Shown here: positions 33,861-46,524 of the stretch, in pieces
Layout of the letters: every line of letters begins with the position of its first letter
Position numbering within the stretch: the stretch's first letter is position 1
Assembly (NCBI RefSeq): GCF_041260155.1
Contig: NC_091948.1
Location: 318,501-382,500, forward strand
Source of the DNA: Ptychodera flava
Taxonomy: Eukaryota; Hemichordata; Enteropneusta; Ptychoderidae
Length of the DNA: 64,000 nucleotides
Direction of reading: 5' to 3'
The notes under the pieces: model-generated
The model's input: the letters and a program-made list of their open reading frames with translations, nothing else
What the model was told of the DNA's origin: nothing
Database searches by the model: none
Program-made: the position numbers and the translations under genes

Positions 33861-36800
33861 TACAAATGTTCTCGTCGTAAACAATATTACAAATAACTTC
33901 AAGTACTTCAAGTACAAAGAAATAATATCTGTTCCTTAACTTTCATGCATCCTGCAATCTTGAGACAGATATACTCTTGATCTAAACAGTATTTTAGTAT
34001 TCGAAACACTTGTCGATAGTACTGGATAAGCATATACCATGTGACATTTGATTGTCTGCCTTGAGTCGTTCCCGTTAACTTGGCCGATTTCAAGCTTAAA
34101 CATGTTAGCATTTCAAATTGCCACTTTAAACCTACCTGAGCATCAATATCAGCAGTGACGAATCAACTCTTTTGAGAAGCGACGGTTTTATGCAGCGAGC
34201 AATCTCGCTGACGACAACACCGACAATAAGTGTGGCAGTAAAAGTAACGGCTGAGTACCAAATGAATGATATCTGTATGTAAAAACCAAAAATGCCGTAT
34301 TCAAAACACTGAGCAGTCACTGACAGAGGTATTTTAGTTTTGACAATAGTAAGAGTTCATCATTATTATTTGGTAATGCCATACAGTAAACATCAATTAA
34401 AACCTTGTCTCTTAGAGAGTGTGATCAACGCGTAAATTCATCATATTTTACATTTTAGTTTACTGATTCATAACATCAAGAAAAGGGAAACATTAAATAC
34501 TGTCCAACAACCTTCTGTTTTTGTGAACATGTAACACAAAACTTCTCACATCTTTTCCTTTACGTCTTACAGCAGTAATATCCAGATTTTTGATCATCAT
34601 TAAATCAAAGGTTATTTCCTTAAAATGTATTTCTTTAAATTTGAAAATGATAAGAATGAAGAGTATTGATTCCTTTGTTACCCTTTGTATCGGTAGTGGT
34701 TCTATGTTGAGTTGTTCTGCGACGATTGGACCAGCACTGATGAAAACACCCAAAGCGAATCCAAACACTAATCCAGTAAACGCACCCCTAAAGAGAAATG
34801 AAGAAATAAGTATCACAGATTAAGGTAGGATGCACTTCGGGGACAGATATCGAATGTCAAATTTTCACAATGCTCTTCTGATCTACAACTTGTGGGACTC
34901 ATTTTAAAGCTCTTGGACTTCGAAAATCGAAGGTTTAACTTCACAATGTTTCATGTTATTACAATACAAATTACCACATTGATGATAACTCCAACCAGCC
35001 AAACTTAATCTCCTTCGAACACGTGGTGGAACATACTTGTGTGACAAGTAGTCGTGACATATTTCTGAGGCGCCATTGCAACACAATAGGCAATTTATTT
35101 TATGCTTTTGTTTTTCTTGTATGTTTGTTAATTTGTTTTCCCTCCTTTTTTTCGTAGCGTCATTTAATCGACGTTTTCATTGCTTTGATAATATTTGTGT
35201 TTGATGTTTGATAGAAAATTTGTGTATATGGGTGTTTAATGAAATCCAGGGGGAGCGTCAGAAAAATTGTAACTAACTCGGTTTTTGAACCACTGTTTTT
35301 AGGGATTGGGATTTAGCCGACTGGTTATGACGAACACGATTGGAACTAATTTGGGATAAATGGATCTTGATATTTTTCAAGTTTCTCAAAAGTGTGAGGT
35401 GCCATATAGCTGAATGTTACAATATTACAATTACTCATAAAAACAAGTGTATAACTTAAAAAGAAAAATTGACGAGGCTATACTTGCAGATTAAATCGAC
35501 AATACTTCACCATCCAATTATCCGAAATTAGTTCCAATCGTGTTGACTGTGATTTCTTTGCTAAGTGACTGGGTGCCCTATGTTGTAAGTTCGAATTACC
35601 CCTCCCATCGAGAGCCATGGTTGTTCTAAGTCAGCAATGAAATCTAGTCACTTCTTCGTGTCGTACAGAATTCATAAGTTTAGGCCATTGGATTTTCTTC
35701 ATTGTTAATGATTCATAATATGTTAATTTGCATACTGGAACAATACAAATTAATACACTTTTCTTAAACGAATACTGAGGAATTAAGCATGAGATGTTGT
35801 GTTGTGGTGTGTGTGGATGTAATTTTGTCGACTAGAATAAACTACTCACCATGAATTCGTTCTGGTTAGGAACATACCCATTACAAACGTTGCCACTATT
35901 GGTCCACCGAAAACGCTACCCACAATATTAGATATGACCACAAGAGACCCAAGGTAAGGTACGAGAAATCCAATCAAGGTCGCCAGCACACCAAATACGC
36001 AACCTGACGAAAATAACCTATTTGTCATCATTTTACAGGAAATATACACGAGTTAACAGATCTTATGTTTCTTCTATGAAAATATGACCCTTGCAAACCA
36101 TCTAATCGCAATTCAAAATATGTGAATCAGTACGTTTTTTATAAAAGTGGCAGGTTAAACGTGACAAATTATGAAGCCATTGGAAAAGAAAATACTACAG
36201 TGTTTCTGAAGAGTGAACAGTTTATACGTCTACAACTCACTCAGTATTTTAGAGAGTTTTGTGTCCCAAGCGTCGTTAACTGTCACACTTGTCTTCCTTT
36301 TGTCAGCTCTCAATTTTCTCCATGGTTTGACGATGTCTTGTAAGAAACACGCCGCTGTGCCATTTAGACCTGACGAAATCGTGCTGTATGAAAAGGGGTT
36401 ATATTTGCCTCGATGTATTTTAATCAGACGCTAAACAAAGTTATCTCGGAAGAATTACATAAACACTTAATTCTGCTGGCAACTGTTTAAAACTACCGCG
36501 TCTCTTTCTTGTACTAAATTGAAAGTTTTATCATGTAATTTAGTTTCCCTTTAATGCTGTGCCAATGAACACCTCGCAAATACGCATACAACCATTTCCT
36601 TTGAAGTATTGGCATGGTTATTATCTTCAAATGAAGTTGAGAATTTGAGAAATAATCTTGCAAGTAAAGTCAGACAAACAGACAGACCAAAATTGGTAGG
36701 TATTTTATACAAAATGTGGTCAAAACGAGTTCTGTTTTGTCCCTTAAGGTAGCTTAAAAAGGGACAAGTAAGTGACGTTCATTCTTTCTAGTGTATTGTC

Positions 36801-39800
36801 AAATTCTCACAGGCTCAACCATACCTTAGTGCCCCAGCAAAGAGGCACGCCACGAACAAACCCTGCATGCCAGGTATCCTACCAAACTGAGAACTGACAA
36901 AGTACATCAAAATCTGTAAAACAAATTGAGGATGACGTAGTTTTCGGTTAATAAATTCATTCTCATCAGTGTCTACACCACTATGTACAAACACTTTTGC
37001 TATTGCTGACAAACAAATAATAGAATATGGTCGACGATGAATGTTCATTTGTGTTTTACCATGAAAAAAAAATCATAAAAATAACATCTTTTTTTTATCT
37101 TGTTGTGAAAGAATTTTACCATAGAAATTCAGTCGGATATTTGCGTTTTCAGAATATTAATAATGAGGACAAACAAATCACACCTGGTCGGCGTTGGAAT
37201 AGTTCGGTTCATATCTCATGGAATCTCCATCGCCTGTCAACGATATATCTAAATAGAAAAATTGAACGAAAATGTATTTATCATGCTTTGAAAGAAATGT
37301 ATTACATTGCTGATCATAATGCGGTACTTATCAGTATTGCAAAAGTTGGGCAGTTTTGGTCGCGGCCAGACCTCACGATGAAAAGTAAATACACGTAAGA
37401 AGATATTTCAGCAGATAATCCTAAATTAATGACAAAGCTTCTAGAGCAATGCCTTCTGAGGTTGGTTACACCTGACTCACACTTCAGCTTCCTTGTTATT
37501 CTATGCATCTGTTCAAATGTTTGCTTAATCAAAATTTGTGTTCTTGGTGATGTTAAACTAACTCGCTTTTCACTAACTCAGGTAAACCTCAAGCTCCTTT
37601 GGTGCTGTCCAGAACAACAAATTCCTCTAAGTGTATGTTGTAGACGAAACTGGCGATGAAATATACTGACTTGAAGGTTGTAAGAAAAACAAACATGCAG
37701 ACAAAGAATTTCATCGATCATTCTCCCGAACGCTCACCCGGTGTCAGCGGTGGAAACGTTGAATTAATAGCTGGTACCAATGACGTCTGTTTATCTGATG
37801 GCAAAGATGAAGAGATATGTTATCGACACATTAAGAACATCTCTTTGGTTTCGCTTAGCTTGTCTGTAAGATATTCGAGTGGATTACCTTAATATCAATA
37901 GAAATTGCTGTGAAAGGGGGAAGTATGGACCTGGGGCTTGTAATATATCTTGCTACACATGCTACTACACGCTATAAGTCGACTGCAGTTTAGCAGTAGT
38001 CAAGTGCATGGGTAATCATCTTTATGGCTTTAAACATTTATTCCCCTGGCTAATTAGGCCTACATTATATGGGAATGAAACCTGAAATCACATTCAATTA
38101 ATGAGGGCAATCTTGGTGGCACAATTCAAAAGGCCCATGTCACGTGAGTTCAACGGGATAGCTACCAACCTTCGTACAGAATTTGAGAAATACCTGATTG
38201 GTCATAATTTTACGTTGTGATATAATGTAAAATTAACTGAAAGGTGGAGACAATGAGGACAGCGCGTTTCGAGGAATAAATGCGAAAGGGAATTCAAAGG
38301 GTATACGAGTGTTATTGCTTACTGTTATAGAAGGCATACAGAACGAGTCCGTTGAAGTAGGAGACAGGAAACAAGATTAAGTGGAAAGGTATCGTCAGCA
38401 GTAATGACCTGAAAGTTGACAAGGAAAGAGGTATCCTTTAGGTGAAAAAAAAAAAAAGAAATGTTTCTGGTCAGCGCGCGCGTCACTTTAACAACAGCGC
38501 GTCACCCTTTTTTTTTCCTGGTTTGAGGCCGGCGGCTGTGTGGCAAACTACATAATGATTACTATAACACCAAACCAAAACGGCTGAAGAGAAAGAAAAT
38601 TCTTTGGGGCACATGATCAGTGACTGCATGAACAGTTTAAATGGTACTATATTGATAAAATTACAAACTCAGTGTTATCCCCAGGCCATAGCGGTCCCGC
38701 TACGCTTTCGCCTTCCCCCCCCCCCCCCGCTACGCTTTGATTCTCCCGCTACGCTTTAAAATATTCCCGCCATCCTTAGTGCACACGCTCTGCGTAGCTA
38801 CCAGCTGATGCCTGCATTGTCTACACATAAGCGCTCACTGCAACTTTTAACCTGGTGAAAGAGTGGAAGGTGTGAAGTATGGTATGCATCAGATAAGTTG
38901 TCCGGAAGTGTTGAGAGGAACGTTAAAACAATAGAAGAATCGGCTGGGTTGTTCACAAATTTTCATTCCAGAACGACTACTACGACCAACAAAGACAGTA
39001 TACATCGCGGACAAGTGTTCACAGAGGTAGCGGTGTAGCACTAGCAGGGCCTTTGATCACATTCCCATGCTTTGATCAACGAAATGGACCGCAAAAGAAA
39101 CAAGAGTTGACTGGTGAGGTTGATTATGATTGTACAATGATGAGTTTTGTCTGAGTACGATCACGATCGCGATCGAGTTCACATTGCATGAATTTCAATA
39201 TGGCGGCGGCCATGTTGGTCGACAGGTTCATAACGTGTTGACATTGATCCTGGCGTCGCGTGTGGTTCCACTCTGACACGTTCTCTGAAAGATTTTACAC
39301 CTGATTTTCGAGGGATTCTAGTTGTACTAAGTTCATGTCTTGTGATCATCTTGGTGGTATTTTTAAAATCAAGAATCGAACGACGATGTTCAGTGGAAGT
39401 AGAAGTTATGCGGGGAGTGGGGGGGGGGGGGGGGGCCGCTGGTTGAAATCTATCCCGTGATGAAAAATTATTCGCGGTGTTTGTCGTTCAAAAATGATAT
39501 AAAATTCAATTGCATTTGAATTGTGTAAAGCTTAAACTTGTGAATTTTCCTCTTTGTTGGCAAGTTTTGACAATTTATTAGCAATATATGTATTAATGAA
39601 ACTCCAATGAGACGAACCATTTCTTGCTCTCAAAGTTTCAATCTGAATCTTCTGTTTTAATTGCAATTGTAATTACAATACTATGATGATTTATTTAAGT
39701 GTAATAAAGAGTTTCCATGATGTTCAAACTGCACACTTTTGTGTTACCATTGCATTTTGTTGTGAGTGTACATGTATGTGTGGATGCATGTGCAAGCTTA

Positions 39801-42800
39801 CATCCATATGCAAATATAAATTAATGATATGCAAATGATTATGCAAATTAGCCGCTAAGCTTTGGCGCTTTAACTGACCCTGCTCCCTCCCTTGAGGAGG
39901 AGGAAAAAAAAAAAAAAAAAAAAAACCGCGTCGCCGCACCATTTTTTAAAGAAAGGCCTGACCAGAAACATTTCTTTTTTTTTTTTTGGCCTTAGGTGAA
40001 AAATTTGCTTTATTATAAGTTGTGTTTATAATCATTTTAATTTAGTTTATTACATTTCAAGTATTATTCAGGTACTGTGATTGGCTGAGCCTCACTCACG
40101 TGATATAAAACAAAAAGTGATAGAACATGGCTCAGGTGATATAGCCCTGTCGCGTGCGCTGATATAGCCCTGTCGCGTGCAGTGATATAGCCCTGTCGCT
40201 ACCACGTTCTGGAATACCGCGCGTCCTTTCTGCGCGTACCACATCATCGCGTACATTTGCTTGGTATTTTCTGTAAAGCAATGGCTTTTGAAAAGGTACA
40301 AGAAATTAATTCATCGTATACAGCGATTAAAAACAGATGAAGACTAATATGATAGGTTTTCCTCGTTGGACGAGAGATGAATCCACTGTGGACAATATAA
40401 CACTACAGCAGGGCCAGGAACGAATGTAGCACATAGCATATTGGCCAACCAATGAAGGGCGTTATCTATCAAAACATGGACGATATCAGGTAAAACATAC
40501 ACCTATATTATTAAAATGATCGTTATATATTCAATATAATGAAACTTGAAGGAAAGCACGCTTTGTTATTAGGCTAGATTGAAGAGACCGTACCGACATC
40601 TTGATTTCACTAAGTCCTTAGCCCTGCTGATACAATCGCCGCATTTCTGAACCAGTTTAGGCCTGATTGAGTGTAAAATGCATTTCGATCAGATTAAAGA
40701 AACAGCTGTAAAATCCTCATTCTATGGCAGAAAGAGACAAGTTTGGCTGAACAAAGACGACGTAGGTACTTGCATTAATTAACCTTGGCTGTCATTACTT
40801 CAGACAAAAACCTGTTAGGAATATTGCCACTTACCCTCTCGCATGTCCTAAAGACTTCGCTGCGATGTACCGTTGTACTGCGGGCTGCGTTACACTGACC
40901 GTCACAACGCTTACCACGATACCGATTGTTAGTCCGAAGAATGAAAGTCGGTCAGTCGGGTCAAAGGAAAAGCTGACAAAGACAAGATAATTAATACATA
41001 ATATCTCATTATCTTAAATCTTTAATATTGTAAGATTTAATAGATATTTACCATGGTCAAAACAATCCACAGTGCGGTAAGAATAATCAAAACTTTAAAT
41101 CTGAGGACAAAGACAAGATAATTAATACATAATATCTTATTATCTTAAATCTTTAATATTGTAAGATTTAATAGATATTTACCATGGTCAAAACAATCCA
41201 CAGTGCGGTAAGAATAATCAAAACTTTAAATCTGAGAGTCTCGCCAGACTGTGAGAAAAAGACGACGATTTGATATATGGCGAAAATGGGAGTAAAAAAA
41301 GGTATTATCAACGAATACAGAGGTACTTCACTTTAGTCGTTCACATAAAAAGTTAGTAAAATAAAGAATAGAAAATTAAAGAACATGCGAACTTATGTTA
41401 ATTGTCCTGATGATCTGAGAGGATATGTCGAACGCGACATAAATGTGAAGTTCTTTTCTGTGTCACACCAACAACTTTGGTTATGATTGCGCATGTGCAG
41501 CTCAATGGCTTCATATGAATATCTTCAGGTCGAATACATCGAACCTTACTTAAAGAATTTCAGCCTGTCTCCGACGTCATTATTGTTCCAGACGCGTTCA
41601 AGTCCACCAACTTCATGTGTTCCAAGGATGGCCACTGTCAACAACGACCCGACTATGACGAGGAACTGGAATACATCGGCCCATATCACTGCTTTCATCC
41701 CACCCTATAAAAATGTATAAAGCAACACTTACTTACACCTACAAGATGATATTTCATTCTTACAGCGTTTACTTTGATCAGAAATTAAAATTTGATGACG
41801 TCATAAACGACTAGAATGAATGCAAGCCTATTCTTCCCTGAGTCATTTTTAAAATTGCTTAATTGCTAAACTGGACTGCTTTCAGCACTTAACGGTTTAT
41901 CAAAGAAATGTTACGTTTATAACAGTGCTCTGTGTTGATCATCGATGTTTCTGTGAATTTTATTTTTTTGAGGGTAGAGGATTAAATTTTGTGAGTAAAG
42001 TGGACTTGTCAAGTGATTTTTACGTATTATACCAACGTACGAGAAAGGCATATTTGCTTTGTCACCAGAAATGCACACTTTAGACATTTTAAAGTAAAGA
42101 ATTATTTCGAGGTTCATTTCGCTGTATTTACCCGTTAACATGAGTAGAATTATACTCACCAAGGTTGTATAAAACGTAGCGATAGTACCTGTAATGACAA
42201 CTGTTTTCCACATCTCGAGTCCCTGAACTGATATCAACCAAAACAAACCGAAAAGAAAATTGAATTGCATCTGTACAATCTTTCTAATAGTATAGGACTA
42301 TGAGTTCAACTCAAACAGCGAAGATTGGTTATACTAAATGCATATCACAGATATGATTGGGAGTTCAGGATAATCGGACTATTCTTACGTAAGTATGAAA
42401 GATATATTAGATATGTAATGTAATTTTGGTTTGGAGTTTCTATAACACAAGCTGTCAATGTTTTTCAGAAAGGCATAAAAGAAATGAAATATTTACAGTT
42501 GACCACTAGATGGCGATGCGATCGACTGATTGTAAATATGGGGTATTTCAAGACCCCATCTCTGTTTATTTGTGGATTATGACGTCTGTACGGCGCTTAT
42601 TTGACAAAACGTGCTTATCTGACAAAAACTCTTTTTACCAATAGCCTAGGGAGTCACTTAGCCAGCGCACTTCTCCTCCGATGCTGTGTGTTCCTGGCGT
42701 AGCATCGTACACAGGGCTACGGTACACGAAGTCTTCTATACGAAGGACTTTGTTTCTATACTCTCAAATTGTTTACATGTAATTAATTCTTTTTGTTATG

Positions 42801-44725
42801 GTTGTCTTTGCAATTGCCGGGCTCGCTCACTAGTTGAGACCATGTTGAGACACTACGTGACTACATGTGGGTGCATGTTTATTGAGTATAATTTATATAC
42901 TCAACTGGCAAAATTAGCGATCGAGGAAGGTGATCTAAAACAAAAGAAAACAAGAAGTACTCTCTTGAACGTTCGCCATTGTGATGATTTTGATACTCCC
43001 TCCACAGTGATACCAGACGACCTCATGTGACCTCGGGCCCTCTCCTCTACCCTTTAAGACAACCACTATGTGTTAATCGATGGATACATAGTGATTAATT
43101 GAGGTGCTCGGTGATTTTACGCAATCTATGAAATTTATTGTATTTTCAACTATTTTATGGCCATTTTGTGATGTTTGTGATTTTAAACTGCTTTAATTAA
43201 GATTTCATGACCCCGTTTTGACAGGCGAAGTATTGTGTGGGCTACAAGCATTAGTTATTTTTGTCAGATGAGCACGTTTTGTCAGATAGGCGCCGTAGAT
43301 AAGTCTAATGTGAAGGGCTTCTCGGATCTTCCTTGGCATGTCACACTGTGCTGAATCAACGATGGATGAATGGATGGGTGGGTGGGGGGGTGGGTGTGTA
43401 AGTGGGTGGATAGATTGGTGGGTGGATGTATGGATCATATGACTGTGAAACGTTTATTGCTTCAAGTGGCATTCAAAGAATTTTTTCTTATCAGCCAAGT
43501 ACATTGGCTTAAGGGACTTGTTTACTGTAGTGACAGGTACTGTAGAAAAAGAATATCAACACCATTCAGAGACTTGAATTCATATTTCATGGCAGGTTGG
43601 TGGACAGTAAAGAAATTAGATAGTGTAAATAATTTTATTTTACAGTATCTATGATACTGACCAGAACAGACACAGGTATTACACATTATAATACCTTCGT
43701 GATATATTTGTTTTAAATATATAAACCATTTCAGCGTTGCATATTTTACCTGCTTCAATAGCCAAAGCTGGTCCCACCATGGTTGTCGCCATGTATAGCA
43801 ACATTTGAAGTGAAGAGATGGTGGAACATGTAATGCGATGGCTTACGTGGTATCGCAGGCCCATGTACTGCAATAGACAAACATGAAAGGTTAACTCATA
43901 GTGTTCACGATTTTCATGATGGTGTGTAAATTTAGAGTGTAGCATAAGTACACGCGTTGTTATGCCAACAGAAATGAGTGTGTCACATGACATTGATTTA
44001 TCTTCCTCTTGATTCTTGCGGTTGTTGAATTGTACAGTGTGTGAGATAAAGAAAAACGCTGTTTAAATTGACCCTTGATGGGAATTTTCAGTGATGAAGA
44101 AGAATGGCATTTACATATATTTATGTATAAAAAAGAAATAGGCATACACTAATGATGTACCTCAGAGATTAAATCAATGAAGACAGTGTTCGAGGACATC
44201 TCACCTCGAAGACACTTGTTAGATTAAGTCGCCGAAACACTGGTATGAAGAAATATGCTGTAAAGGGGTAGGCCCATAGGTAACTATTGATGTAGAAAAC
44301 GTATTGAATCCCGTAAATAAAGACCTCTGCTGGAAGCCCCATGACAGCAATTGCTGAGGTGAATGAGACGAACATAGACATGGCGATCGGAACGCATCCC
44401 ATACTTCGGTTTGCAACTAGAAATCTAAAATCAAGACAAAAGAAACAAGATATCATTACACAGGAACACCAAGTACTTGGCTTGGGCAATATGAAATTGT
44501 GAAGGGTAATTTTGGCTCAAAATCTTGTAACAAAAATGTGAACTTTTAAATTATATTTCTCTGATAAAAGCGAACAAAATGGCTTCTTTCTTACTTTGAA
44601 GTTGTTTGCTGTCCTCCACCTGCAAAACAGTGATATATCCCAGTGGCAGCCGAAACACCCAGCATAGCCGAGAAGACGACATAGTCGACCACCCCAAAAG
44701 GTATGACATCGGTTGAGTCTGACAT
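33650..44725 (-). CDS. SLC5A8-like: Sodium-coupled monocarboxylate/anion symporter, SLC5 family, copy A (15 coding exons, 587 aa)
   Basis: Sodium:solute symporter that uses the Na+ gradient to move small organic anions or related solutes across the plasma membrane; closest in wording to the SLC5A8/A12/A5/A6 branch, substrate not predictable. Exons in coding order: 44595-44725, 44205-44424, 43750-43867, 42160-42227, 41550-41704, 40835-40972, 38323-38408, 37738-37794, 37184-37233, 36825-36913, 36241-36383, 35850-36003, 34682-34787, 34136-34272, 33650-33761. They sum to 1764 nt and stay in frame throughout, all GT-AG. Landmarks: [18 protein letters not shown] (TM1), [25 protein letters not shown] at 180-192 (family signature), [15 protein letters not shown] before TM7, [20 protein letters not shown] and SSGLN at 371-377 (S371, S374 and S375 match the Na2-site helix), and [14 protein letters not shown]. 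Asn316 in INST is a likely glycosylation site. The tail is acidic ([12 protein letters not shown]) and lacks the PDZ-type end of SLC5A8. Length is normal for the family (about 600). Confidence 0.93.
33795..33857. repeat. (TA)n microsatellite in SLC5-A last intron
   Basis: About 31 uninterrupted TA units, starting 34 bp upstream of the last-exon acceptor on the minus strand. Confidence 0.97.
34824..35090. mobile_element. TTAA MITE copy 4 (SLC5-A intron 12)
   Basis: Left end TTAA (34820-34823), then GGTAGGATGCACTTCGGGGA and CAGATATCGAATGTCAAA, matching the family. The right end is not recognisable and seems lost, so the right limit is approximate. Confidence 0.68.
35333..35543. mobile_element. 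Short palindromic MITE, copy 2 (SLC5-A intron 12)
   Basis: Ends AACACGATTGGAACTAATTT and its complement. Read in reverse, it matches the copy at 21358-21563 over most of its length, including the AATTGGATGGTGAAG and CGATTTAATCTGCA words. Confidence 0.82.
38445..39989. mobile_element. 1.5-kb transposon in SLC5-A intron 6
   Basis: Inverted ends: an A-run plus GAAATGTTTCTGGTCAG at the left, and CTGACCAGAAACATTTC plus a T-run at the right. A near-identical 9-10 bp duplication flanks it (CCTTTAGGTG at 38435 and CCTTAGGTG at 39990). The interior has poly-C and poly-G runs (38720, 39419-39435), a triplicated CCCGCTACGCTTT word (38695-38755) and three ATGCAAAT-like words near 39805-39850. No transposase. 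A duplication of about 9 bp would fit Mutator-like elements, but that is only an inference. Confidence 0.68.
40107..40205. repeat. Short tandem repeat, about 3 copies of 26 bp
   Basis: TGATATAGCCCTGTCGCGTG repeated three times with short spacers, in SLC5-A intron 6. Confidence 0.85.
40975..41236. repeat. 131-bp tandem duplication touching the exon-6 acceptor of SLC5-A
   Basis: Copy 1 (40975-41105) and copy 2 (41106-41236) appear identical except for one base (CTCATT versus CTTATT). Copy 1 begins immediately after the AG acceptor of exon 6 as read on the minus strand, so the polypyrimidine tract and branch region of this intron were copied. Each copy contains on the minus strand an acceptor-like TTCTTACC context and an open stretch [16 protein letters not shown] followed by GTAAAT. 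Confidence 0.92.
42591..43295. mobile_element. 705-bp TA-flanked transposon in SLC5-A intron 3
   Basis: Inverted ends CGGCGCTTATTTGACAAAAC and the complement of CGGCGCCTATCTGACAAAAC, with TA on both sides (42589-42590 and 43296-43297). The repeats extend about 40 bp (both include GTGCT.ATCTGACAAAAA). TA duplication suggests the Tc1/mariner superfamily or a similar TA-targeting one. It holds a 114-codon open frame (42686-43030) with no recognised domain. Confidence 0.8.
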
Positions 44726-44729
44726 CGAA

Positions 44730-45769
44730 ACTGAAAGAATTTATCTTTCTTTTTCTGGGTAGAAAACCACAATATAATTCACTGAACCAGATGTAATAGT
44801 TAAGAAGATAATACAGTGTTGGTACGTAACGGCAGACAGCTTGTAACAGTTCAATATTAATGCAAAGTTTGCCATCAATGTTAGTACTTAAAAGTTCCAT
44901 GACCGCCACCAGTATGAACTACTCCATTATTCTAATATCAGTAATATCTCCCCTTAACTCTGTGTCGCACCTGTCTGGCTAATCAAGGTACTGAGGTTAC
45001 TACTTTCTACATATAATATTTTATAGCATCACTCCAAAAATATGATGTAATTTTTTCAGCCTTAAAAAGTCTAACCTTTAATTTTTAGCCCCTCATCTGA
45101 GGAAATTTCATGCAGTGGCAACCTTCACACCAATACATAAACAGACATTAAATCGCAACTGCATCAAACACTCCGCGGGAACTGGCCTAGTCTCTTAGAA
45201 AATGACTGACAAAACTTACATATAAACGTCACCGAATTCGCGAAGTGAACCAATTGGTAGAACTTTTTAAGCATCCAGAGATTTTTTACAATGAATATGA
45301 GACTCAACCACGGTGTCACGCTTTGTTCTCCAGTAATTAATAGAGAACTGTTTTTATTTTTATTTTTCCCTTATGGTTTTTTACAATCGTGGCAAACCGT
45401 TGCTACAACCGAGATGATAAGATAGCGAAGCACACTGAATTATGGGGGAAACAGAGGACAATTATCGTGTGGGTGGCCTTTACCCCTTAAAAGACTTTGT
45501 GTAAATAAACCAGGCACAATTAAATAATAATTTTTGATTTAAATTTTTTTAATTTTTTTTGATTTTTTAAATTAAAGATATTGATAGAGTTTCATGAAAA
45601 TGTAGTCATGAAAAAGCGCTGCATTAGGTGAGGACAAACTTGTAGTGATTCTGAATGTAAAGGAATTGTAAAACGTACAATCTGATTATGAGTTGACTGA
45701 GGGCACTAACGTTCTTGATACATTCTATTTCTGTGTGACTGACAAACTTAGTGGCATTTTGATCTTACC
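44730..45769 (-). other. Likely 5' UTR intron of SLC5-A and its upstream non-coding exon edge
   Basis: Five bases before the SLC5-A ATG is a strong acceptor (TTCTTTCAG then TTTCG). Upstream, at 45769, the minus strand shows a consensus donor (CCTTTCAG then GTAAGATC). An untranslated first exon ending at 45769 and an intron of about 1.04 kb explain both. The start of that exon and the promoter are not visible; they should lie between about 45770 and 46300. Confidence 0.55.
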
Positions 45770-46524
45770 TGAAAGGAAGCGGTTTCTTGCTACGATGACA
45801 GTGTAACAGGTTGACCTGGACTTGTAGCTTTGAATAGTTAGTGACATCAATAAGTAAACATAAAAATGCTATCGTGAAGCTATGAATTATTTTATTGCTG
45901 ATTTGGGAGAAATTGCTTCTATAGAGGGACGAGCTGTCGATCTTTTTCGTCATTTGGCGAAAAAAGGCTTTCCTAAGACGGAGTAAATCATGGCGATAGA
46001 CAGAAAGCATAATTTGAATAGGATCTCAAAACATAAACACCGGGGCAAAGAGAAAAGAAGCAAATTTACCCAAGTAAATCTACTTCTTACGTATTCGATC
46101 TACCTGGTAAAAGTGTGTAAGATCGGCCGAATAATTGAACTTTTGTTTATCTCTCGACCTAGGTAATCTCAAATTCCATGTGATAACAAGGAACTCTATC
46201 ACGTGCAGTGAGTTCCAATTCAAACATCTGTGGTCAATATAATACGGGTTGCCAGTCTTAGAGAAATTTAGCGGTGGTCGATGCTGCAGTAGTGCGGGGC
46301 GGTAATTTCGTATACATGTAGTCGGTGTTAGAGTATAAAAAACTTCACTTTATCTAATTCAAGCAATGATAAAATAGTAGAAATTGACAGCGTCCTGGGT
46401 TTGTTAAGTCTTAGTTACTTTATGTAAGGTTATACATAACTTAAAGTTTGAAAGTACTTGCATAGTTGTGTATGGCTTTTTAAATCAATAAAGTTTGCAA
46501 AATCCATGTTTCGAAATTGAAGGT

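Noticed and set aside
35575-35600. Another T-arm-like word (AAGTTCGAATTACCC)
   Set aside because: No cloverleaf can be drawn around it.
41041-41230. Membrane-like minus-strand stretch as an SLC5-A exon ([16 protein letters not shown])
   Set aside because: The phase does not fit exons 5 and 6, copy B has no counterpart, and exon 5 joins exon 6 in frame without it.
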